In this document: in pieces, positions 53,701 through 60,502 of the stretch
Position numbering within the stretch: the first letter of the stretch is position 1
Layout of the letters: each line of letters begins with the position of its first letter
Source of the DNA: Guillardia theta CCMP2712
Lineage: Eukaryota > Cryptophyceae > Pyrenomonadales > Geminigeraceae
Assembly: GCF_000315625.1 (NCBI RefSeq)
Contig: NW_005434512.1
Location: 31,951-92,452, forward strand
Direction of reading: 5' to 3'
DNA: 60,502 nucleotides
The notes under the pieces: model-generated
Seen by the model: only the letters and a program-made list of their open reading frames with translations
Databases searched by the model: none
What the model was told of the DNA's origin: nothing
Program-made: the position numbers and the translations under genes

Positions 53701-56700
53701 GCCAGGATCAAGGACTCTTTTGCACCAAGCCCAGCTCGTCGAGCTCGGAGAAGGGGACCTGCGAAATCTGCAGCTTCTGCAAGGTTGACGCCAGGGACGC
53801 CATCGACGGTCGTTGCCCTTTCCTACTGTGCCCCACCTCGGGCAACTTTCCCGCTTGCATGGACGCGCAGCGGCTGACAGCGAGCGCCACGTGCCCGAGC
53901 GACTACAAGTTCAGCGTGTGGGAGTATCGGAATGCGAGCGAGGGCCCGCCTAAGATCGTTCCTCCCTTCGAGCCCAAGAACCGCGAGATCACTCCCTACA
54001 ACAGAATCGTCGGCGCCATCGTGATCTCACAGAGAAGGATGAAACCGACGTCCTGTGCTCAGAGCGTGAACAAGCATGTCCAAAAGTACATGCAGTCAGT
54101 GGAAGGAATCGTGAGCTGCCCCTCCTCCACCCTCGACGACACGCCGTATGGGTACGATCCTTCCTTCATGTCCTTCAGCAACATGTACAACCCGAAGCTC
54201 TACCCCGAGAAGTTCTACGCTCCCCTTGAGAGGCATGTGATCGAGTCGGATGGAGAGAAAGAGCTCTCCTTTCCCATCGGCTTCTTTCCGCAGAAGTACG
54301 ACACCAACTTCTTCGACAAGGACATGGACGGCTTCATCTCTGAAGAAGAGGCCGCGCGCAACCTCACCGGCTTCAAGGGAGCCTACAAGGACCCCAAGTA
54401 CATCATGCCGTCTGAGGGAGACACGTTCAAGCTCTACTTTGACGAGCGGCTCACGCAGATGCTGGCGCAGAGCATGATTCAGTTCGCGGAAGACGGCTCC
54501 TTCATCGACTCGCAGACAGAGGAAGTGCGAGTGCAGTTTCTGACCTACAACGCTCCTAAGAACATCTTCGCTCTTCACGAGTTCATTTTCAACTGGCAGA
54601 AGACAGGAAGGATCCCCTGGGACTACAAGGTCAACTCCTTCTCCGTTGACTTCTTCGCTGGTCCCAAGGCCGTGATGCAGATCTTCTTGTTCGTCCTCTT
54701 GGTCACGTTTCTCCTCATCAACAGCTACATGGAGGTCACGGAGCTGCTCGCCGAGATCCGCAAGTACAACCTGACAGGTTACCTGTCGCATCCTTTCAAC
54801 TGGATCGACTGGACGCACTTCGCCTTCATGTGGGGGACTATCATCACCTGCCTCCTCCACTACTTCGACTGCCGCCAGTTCTACATGAATTCCAACTACC
54901 CCGTCCTCTTCTACGGGCCCGAGTACAGCATGGCAGGGCAGCGCAAGGGCATCACAACGGTGCAGACGGGAAAGAGCTTCGAGGTTCCTCTGCTCAAGTC
55001 CGGCAACGCCAAGGCACGGCACTTCCGGACGGACAACCAGGCGGAGATAGACCTGCTGAACCTGCTGGAGCAGGCGAGGACGGTCTCGGGGTCGATGAAC
55101 CTCTACTCCTTCTTTGCAGGAGTCAGCGTCGTGCTCTTCGTGCTGCGCATGCTCAAGTCTCTTGACTTCCAAGAGCGCATGGGCCTCGTGACTCGCACCA
55201 TCGCACGCGCGTCCAGCGACCTCTGGCACTTCATGCTGCTGTTTGCTGTCGTGTTCTACGGCTACTCCGTGGTTGGTCACATGCTGTTCGGTCATCAGTA
55301 CGAGGTGAGAAAAGGAGGTAGAAAAGGCTGAGGGAGGGAGGAGACGGAGAAGCTGGGTAGGAGGAGCTGACTAAGTTGGACGGGACAGGGGATGAAGGAC
55401 ATGTCGACGGCATCTCTCACGCTCCTCATCTTCCTGCTCAGTCTTGACACGACTCAGTTCTACGCGTCGGTGAGCGAGCAGAGGATCTGTGAGATGTGAG
55501 CGAAGCTGACATGCAGCCGTAGATGTCGCATGCAGCTCCTGACGGCGCCTTTCACATCTTTCTGTGGTCGTATCTGTTCATCGCCTTCTTCATCCTGCTC
55601 AACGTGTTCCTCGCCATCTTGGTGGACGCGTACGCCAAGGTCAAGGAGGAGACGGAGGGCACGACTGGGCTGGTGGAGGACCTGCTGGAGACTCTCTGGC
55701 ATGGGCTGAGGAAGGCGATAAGGATGCAGCAGTTCGTGTCGAACCAGAAGCTGGAGGAGGCGCTGGTGAAGGAGCGCGAGACGTTGACGTCCAAGGAGAG
55801 CCAGCGTCGCGTGCTCGAACGAGACCTCGAGGAGGAGAAGCTGATCCTGCTGCCCGGGGGCGTCTCCCTCGACACCCACGAAGTTGCCGTGCTCGCTCGA
55901 CGAGCGTTGGGGAGAGAGGCAGGCAAGGTTCATGCGGAAGAGGCGGGGGAGGAGGCCGACCTCATGTTGCAAGAAGACGAGATCGTCGCGTCGGCAGACC
56001 TGATGAACCGCTATGGCATGGAGCCGTCGGAGATCTCTGAGAGGAGGAAGGCCGAACTCTTGGAACTGCATGACCTAGATGGGATCCGACGGCAGATCGG
56101 GACGCAGATCGGGCAGGTCAAACTCCTCAGCAGCCAGCAGCGGCTTCTCAACCTCTTATCGAGCATCGCCAAGGAGCTCGCGCCCTCGGCGTTTGAAAAG
56201 CAGGAGCAGCTGGATAAGCAGCCGACTGACAAGCCGCCGGCTGCGACCTCAGAGACCATCTTGAGGGTGACGCTGGTGCAAGCGACCAACCTGCCGAGGA
56301 TGGACCTGATCTCGGGCTGTGACCCCTACTGCGTGCTCTTCGTCAACGCGTGCTCGGGGCTGTCGACGTTTGCGTCGGAGGTGAAAAACAAGAACGTGAA
56401 CCCTGTGTGGGATCAGAAGTTCGAGTGGAAGATGACCAGGCAGACCAAGGTGCTCAGCGTCACTCTGTGGGACAAGGACGATGTGAGCCCTCCTGGAGAG
56501 CTGCTGGAGCTTGCAGGTTAATCTGACGGGTTTTAAACTCAGGTGACGAGCGACGATCTGGTGGGGTCAGTGCAGGTGGACCTGCAGCAGCTGCCGGACG
56601 GCGAAGAGCATGAACTTACGCTGCCGCTGCACAACCAGAAGCTCTTCAAGAAGCTGCGTGAGACCCGCCTCGTGCTGAGAGTCCTCAAGCAGACCGAAGC

Positions 56701-56915
56701 CGAGTTGCTCGAGGTAGGCCAAGGAAGCGTCTTGTCCTTGAACCTCACGGCTGTGACAGCAGGAGAAGTCCATGATGGAGAAGCAGGAGGAGAAGCAGGA
56801 GGAGAAGCAGGAGGAGGAGACGTCGGCGCACGTCCATCAGATAGAAGAACTCAAGGAACTGGACGAGCTGGACGAGCTGGATGAGCTACTGCAGGATGAA
56901 GTCAAAACTCTGTGA
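50710..56915 (+). CDS. Polycystin-2-like (TRPP) channel with LNR-like, CUB, EF-hand and C2 parts
   Basis: Start ATG 50710. The cytosolic N-terminus is charged, with TM1 YVRLFGTSLFFLVYVSFLFL (about residues 97-116). The very large extracellular loop contains an LNR-like Cys motif CGDGKCDEPDEYPGFGRFGC (51270), a CUB-like domain (NCPNHGQTLSSPSGFVISG to KGFCLTWG, 52433-52800), N-glycosylation-rich Asn/Ser sequence near 53240-53310, and a Cys-rich segment CESHYDCQDQGLFC (53682). The polycystin domain follows, with DKDMDGFISEEEA (about 54317), an EF-hand-like loop. TM2-TM6: VMQIFLFVLLVTFLLINSY, WTHFAFMWGTIITCLLHYF, LYSFFAGVSVVLFVLRMLK, WHFMLLFAVVFYGYSVVG, a pore stretch ASLTLLIFLLSLDTTQFY and LFIAFFILLNVFLAILVD. 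The C-terminus has a coiled coil and a C2 domain (LRVTLVQATNLPRMDLISG, NPVWDQKFEWKM), then a Glu-rich tail, stop 56913-56915. Several 40-90 bp introns interrupt it. Probable calcium-permeable cation channel, often ciliary in this family. Confidence 0.92.
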
Positions 56916-57118
56916 AGGACTGAAAGAACCTGCAAAACCGAAGGCACCGCTCCACGAACAGGCTGAGAGGCTTTAGTGGTGGAGGAGAGCTGGGCGATAG
57001 CTGAGATGATAGTACATAACGATACACGGCAGCTTCTCCTATCGACCACAGGAGGGGCAGGGTGGGTCGGTGACTGAGAAGCTGACAGTCTTTGCAAGGC
57101 AAAGAGGTCACGTCTCCC

Positions 57119-57165
57119 TGACCTCTGCGAACGAGCGTCAACGGCAGCTGGTCATCCGTCAGCTC
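57119..57165 (+). mobile_element. Diverged fragment of the downstream retroelement ORF
   Basis: Translates as TSANERQRQLVIRQLS and then hits a stop. The element at 59388-59434 reads TSAYERQRQLSIRQFS. About three quarters of the bases agree by hand count, and many of the differences are at third codon positions, so the two copies diverged while the peptide was under selection or come from related elements. Confidence 0.6.
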
Positions 57166-57224
57166 TCATGAGGGTCGAACTCATCGGGAGTTCGACTTGC
57201 TTCCAGGCATTCACAAGGCTGAAG

Positions 57225-57292
57225 TGACTTGAAGGAGGGGGAGGGTAGCAGGTGTCTCAAGTGACTTGAAGGAGGGGGAGGGTAGCAGGTGT
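57225..57292 (+). repeat. 34-bp tandem repeat, two copies
   Basis: AAGTGACTTGAAGGAGGGGG AGGGTAGCAGGTGTC occurs twice back to back with only a C/T change at the joint. Confidence 0.9.
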
Positions 57293-57924
57293 CCTGCCTC
57301 CTCTCTCGCGTGTGATCGTTTTCTCGTCATCTCTTTGCCTTCATGCTTGAGATCTCTTCTCTTCCCTCATCTTGTAAAGGTTTAAATTTCTCGTTCCCAC
57401 CACCCTCTTGCCGTTGAAGCTCCCTTCTAGATCTCGCGGCCTCATGCACGTTCACTAGTAGGGGCTCCTCCTCGCTTACTCGCAGCTTGTCAGGCACCTC
57501 CTGCCTCGTCCGCTCCGTGCGCTTCACGGCATTCCATGTCGCTTCCTTCTCTCACCCTCGTCTGCCTCCGACGGCCTTGATCAAGTGTTGCCTTACTCAC
57601 GTTGCCTCTCGCCAGCAGGGGGCAGGACAAAGTTTCAAGTTTCAAGTTCAAATTTCAAGTTTCATCACAACTCATCGGTACAACCTTCTGTGCTTCAAAC
57701 AGCCTCGACGAAAGATGGAACGGCAGCTAGATCATTCATGAGTTTTACTCGCATCATAGGATCAGGTAGAAAGTGCCTCAAGCAGAAGAATGCAGGAACC
57801 AGCAAAACCTTACCGTGTTCCTGTGTCCAGCCTCCCTCCGTCCGCTGCCCCAGGCGGACCCCCGGGCAACGCCGGCTCCTTGTCGGCGGCTGCCCTTTCT
57901 CCGTCCGCGGCCGCCCGCTTTGTG

Positions 57925-58974
57925 GCGGCAGCGGACGTCTCGACTGACAGTGGTCAGTCGGCTGCCTCCGGGTATCGCGTCTAAGGGATTTTCTTCCTCC
58001 TGCATGCTCCTGCTGCTTGTTGCTTGATTGCTTGACCCTTAGGCTGCTTGTCTGCGCGGCTTCGCGCTTGGGCTGGCGGTGCCGCGTCTGGGTGCCAGCA
58101 GTGCTGGTTCTTTTCGGGCTTGTGTTTTGTGTGTGATTGTGCAGCTTCTCGCTGTGCGCTGTGTGCCTGGAGGTTTAGCTTGTTCCTGCTTTGTTTTGCT
58201 TGAGGCACTTTTTACCCTCTGCCAGTAAATCCACTATTACTCACGCACACATCAAACAGCAATAACACAAGGCAGCAGCGGCCCCTAGTGCTGCTTCCCC
58301 CTCCTCCCCGGACTCCTCATCGTCCAGCTCGGATGATGACTACAGCAAACTGTTTCGGCCTGATCCCCCTGTAGTTTCCGAGTCTCAGGCTGCAGGCGCT
58401 GACTCTCCGCCGTCTCTCTCTGGAGGCGCTGCGAGTGCATCAGCTGGGGTTGCCCTGCCTGAAGATGCTCCGCCTGACGCTGCTGATGCTGACTCTGATT
58501 CTGCTCCGCATGTGCCCCCGGTTCTCCCTACGGCCCCTCCGATTGGCCGCAGGGCTTGCAGTGGTTGATCGCCTCGTCGGTGAGACTGCAGAGCTTTCGC
58601 TGGCTTGCCTTGTGTCTTTGCTGCGATTCATCGATCGGTATGATCCCTCCTCGTCCAGCATTTATAGGATTTACTGGCAGAGGGTAAAAAGTGCCTCAAG
58701 CAAAACAAAGCAGGAACAAGCTGAACCGGCAGGCACACAGTCCACAGCGAGAAGCGGCACAAGCACACACAAAACACAAGCCCGAAAAGAACCAGCACTG
58801 CTGGCACCCAGACGCGGCAGCGCCAGCCCAAGCGCGAAGCCGCGCAGACAAGCAGCCTAAGGGTCAAGCAATCAAGCAACAAGCAGCAGGAGCATGCAGG
58901 AGGAATAACATCCCTTAGACGCGATACCCGGAGGCAGCCGACTGACCACTGTCAGTCGAGACGTCCGCTGCCGC
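57925..58974. repeat. 308-bp inverted repeat with 434-bp loop
   Basis: Left arm 57925-58232 and right arm 58667-58974 are reverse complements over their full 308 bp, with only scattered substitutions and no length difference. The inner ends are GCCAGTAAATCC / GGATTTACTGGC. Outer ends are GCGGCAGCGG / CCGCTGCCGC. The identity stops abruptly at both ends. Confidence 0.95.
58266..58568 (+). pseudogene. Gag-like Ser/Asp/Pro-rich frame without start codon
   Basis: An open frame of about 100 codons inside the loop of the inverted repeat: SSPDSSSSSSDDDYSKLFRP, ESQAAGADSPPSLSGG, ADADSDSAPHVPPVLPTAPP, ending at a TGA. It has no ATG and is bounded upstream by TAA. The composition resembles a retroelement gag linker, but there is no diagnostic zinc knuckle. 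Confidence 0.4.
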
Positions 58975-59036
58975 TATCAGCCCCTTGTCCTTCTAGCATC
59001 TCCCTGCTTTACTGCTTCCCGTACCAACCTCTGCAA

Positions 59037-59620
59037 ATGGTAACCAAGGACTCGCTTATCAAGCGCCAGTGCAGACGTTTCTTAGGAAAGAAGCAGGTGA
59101 AGGGGGCGGCACCGCCGCCCCAAGGACAGCAGCAAGCAGCAGCAAGCAGCAGCAACTTCGGCGGTTATCTCGGAACCTGCAGCTGCCGTTCCCTCAACAG
59201 CTGCAGTGAAGGAGTCGGAGCAACCACAAAGGCGGCGACGGCGGCGACGGCGGCGGCAGCAGCAGCAGCAGAGACAGCCTCAGCCACCGCCACAGCAGCG
59301 ACCACAACCAAGAGGGCCGAGGCACCAGCAGCCCGCGTCTCAGGGGGAGCGGGCCTGTTACTTCGCCGCGACCTCTCCTGTCTCTCACCTCTGCGTACGA
59401 GCGCCAAAGACAGTTGTCGATTCGCCAGTTCTCCGCGGGTGACCTTCATCGGGTTGTACGGACGCTGCTAAGCTCAGGCAACTACAAGGCTGACACTCTT
59501 GCTGATCTTCTTGCTGAGGCACAAGCGAAGTTCCCTGCTGGTCCATCGCCTGCCTTTGGAAGTGCTTCCGCGGCTCATCTCACCCAGCAGGCGCTTGCGG
59601 CCCTTCGGAGCAGGATCTGA
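59037..59620 (+). pseudogene. Broken gag/pol N-terminal region of a retroelement
   Basis: The likely coding path crosses frames: a Gln/Arg-rich part (KESEQPQRRRRRRRR, QQQQQRQPQPPPQQRPQP) about 59209-59330 and then ERQRQLSIRQFSAGDLHRVV and RTLLSSGNYKADTLADLLAE (59399-59530). The latter half is a plausible helical domain upstream of the RT. A frame change between these parts and a stop near 59618 indicate decay. Confidence 0.5.
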
Positions 59621-59622
59621 CT

Positions 59623-60365
59623 GACATCCTCGACACCACAAGCCTGATCCAGGCGATGAAGCGCTACAGCTCCTTTGCGGCGGGGACCGATGACCAAGGG
59701 TGGAGGATTCGGCAACACCTGTCTCTCCTCTCTGATCAGCCAGACCTTCTGATTCCTGCCCTGTCGGCCATTCGTCGAGGAGGCAGATTTATTCCCCTCT
59801 CCAAGGGAGCTGATAAACCTGGTTTGCGGCCAATTGTCATCGGTTCCGCGCACCGTCGACTCGCGACGAAGCTTGCTTTGGCGGGGATTCGCTCATTTCT
59901 TGACCAGCACTTCCTCTTGTCCCACCCTCGAGCGATTCAGTTCGGACTGGATCGAGACGGCTGTCTGAAGTTCTCGCAAACCGCGTCCGCGCTCCTGCCT
60001 GTTCATACTCGCGGTGATGATGAAGATGTCGCGAACCCCACAGTGCTTGAGGCACTTCTTACCTTCTGGGAGTAAAACTCAGTTGTCTGACAGTGCTGGT
60101 GAGTTTGGATGCAAAGAACGCCTTCAAATCCCTCGACTGCCAAGCTCTCTTCGACTCCATCGAGGGAAGGGCGAGTTGCAACTACTTAGCATCAGCGAAG
60201 GTGCAAGCTTGCCGTCTTCCGAGCCTCTCCGGTTGTTCGCCTCCTATCTCTCCAGCTCCTATGGAGACTCTGCTGACCTTTGCCTCTTTCACAAGGATCA
60301 GTCAGCTTCCCTTGTGTGCAAGCAGGTTTAGCTTGTTCCTGCTTTGTTTTCCCTTATGCGAGTAA
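59623..60365 (+). pseudogene. Reverse-transcriptase fragment interrupted by a 50-bp insertion
   Basis: Reads LTDILDTTSLIQAMKRYSSF, then KPGLRPIVIGSAHRRLATKL (about 59816-59875) and HPRAIQFGLDRDGCLKFSQT, then NPTVL (60036-60049). A 50-bp piece interrupts the frame, after which VSLDAKNAFKSLDCQALFDS (60098-60157) resumes. RPI-x-I-G-S-x-x-RR-x-x-K and D-x-x-NAF are the fingers and motif A signatures of RTs of this type. The following residues diverge and no YxDD motif is visible, so the enzyme is not functional as it stands. Confidence 0.65.
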
Positions 60366-60502
60366 AACTCTGTTCCTGCCCTTCAATGTACTTCGGGCGT
60401 CTGTCAAGGCGATGTTCCCTCCAGCGTACTCTTCTGCCACAGCATCCACCCACTGCCCTTGCGGGCGCAAGCACTTCTCGAGCCAGAGGACAGCTCCTCC
60501 TC

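Larger units (their letters stand above)
56916..57738. other. 3' flank of the polycystin gene with a small tandem repeat and retroelement relic
   Basis: Contains a 47-bp stretch at 57119-57165 related to 59388-59434 of the downstream element, a 34-bp tandem repeat at 57225-57292, and pyrimidine-rich sequence. No intact gene is seen. Confidence 0.6.
57739..60502 (+). mobile_element. Degenerate retroelement region, continuing beyond the window
   Basis: Composite region with a 308-bp inverted repeat at its left, a Ser/Asp/Pro-rich frame without ATG in the loop (58266-58568), a Gln/Arg-rich gag-like segment (59037-59440), and a broken reverse-transcriptase-like frame. A short module with GAGTAAAACTC recurs at its edges (57739-57749 in reverse, 60070-60080, 60359-60369). 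Frameshifts and stops show it is not an intact single element. RT-class assignment is not possible by eye; the palm-like motifs are closer to non-LTR-type RT than to LTR pol. Confidence 0.7.

Noticed and set aside
54096-55295. A 399-codon open frame antisense to the channel gene
   Set aside because: It is the mirror of a highly biased sense ORF; its translation is low-complexity Val/Leu/Glu/His and has no family resemblance, while the sense strand encodes clear transmembrane and EF-hand motifs.
57981-58918. Two matching 75-codon ORFs (MPQAKQSRNKLN...) on opposite strands
   Set aside because: They are the same DNA seen in the two arms of the 308-bp inverted repeat; no independent coding evidence and the frame ends at the arm boundary.
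60041-60097. Canonical intron in the RT frame
   Set aside because: All positions allowed by the 7-bp duplication fail the GT..AG rule, so an insertion with target duplication fits better.

Overview
The window is eukaryotic nuclear DNA from a microbial alga or protist. Genes are dense and lie on both strands. Most are broken by short GT..AG introns, many of them about 41-65 bp, with several at exactly 44 bp. The gene set mixes animal/protist families (CHD remodeller, polycystin channel, EMAP-like WD40, RhoGAP, PITH, MRH receptor) with plant/alga-associated ones (RWP-RK factor, EsV-1-7 cysteine repeats). A cryptophyte such as Guillardia fits this mix, but that is an inference and not proven here. 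No prokaryotic operons, tRNA, rRNA or CRISPR arrays were seen.

Layout, left to right: a CHD1-like chromatin remodeller (-, start at 4960, running off the left edge); an MRH/M6P-receptor-like membrane protein (+, 6457-7690); a two-PDZ protein (-, 7822-9944); a repeat-rich spacer; a very large protein with Tudor-like and YfaP/DUF2135-like domains (+, 11471-16983); a type II membrane coiled-coil protein (-, 17065-19037); a probable NNF1/PMF1-like kinetochore subunit (-, 19493-20310); an FHA domain joined to an EMAP-like WD40 protein (+, 21644-27586); two N-terminally anchored membrane proteins (-, 27678-29173 and 29599-30489); a long AT-leaning spacer with a GC-rich island; an EsV-1-7 repeat protein (-, 32650-33865); a helical/BAR-like plus RhoGAP protein (+, about 35100-39852); a glycine-rich short-repeat membrane protein (-, 40013-41342); a PITH protein (+, 42188-43492); an RWP-RK transcription factor (+, 45115-46767); a charged helical protein with a UIM-like tail (-, 46837-48440); an 8-MORN protein (-, 48543-49331); a polycystin-2-like channel with CUB, LNR-like, EF-hand and C2 parts (+, 50710-56915); and a degenerate retroelement region (57119-60502) with a striking 308-bp inverted repeat.

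The genes do not form a single pathway. MORN, EMAP-like, polycystin-like and PDZ proteins would suit a flagellate with cilia/microtubule and membrane-signalling machinery. A second theme is tandem repeats: intergenic spacers, introns, one probable 5' leader and two coding regions contain clean minisatellites (units of 5, 6, 21, 24, 31 and 32 bp). Exon boundaries were read by eye from splice motifs, frame continuity and family similarity; no transcript data or searches were available.
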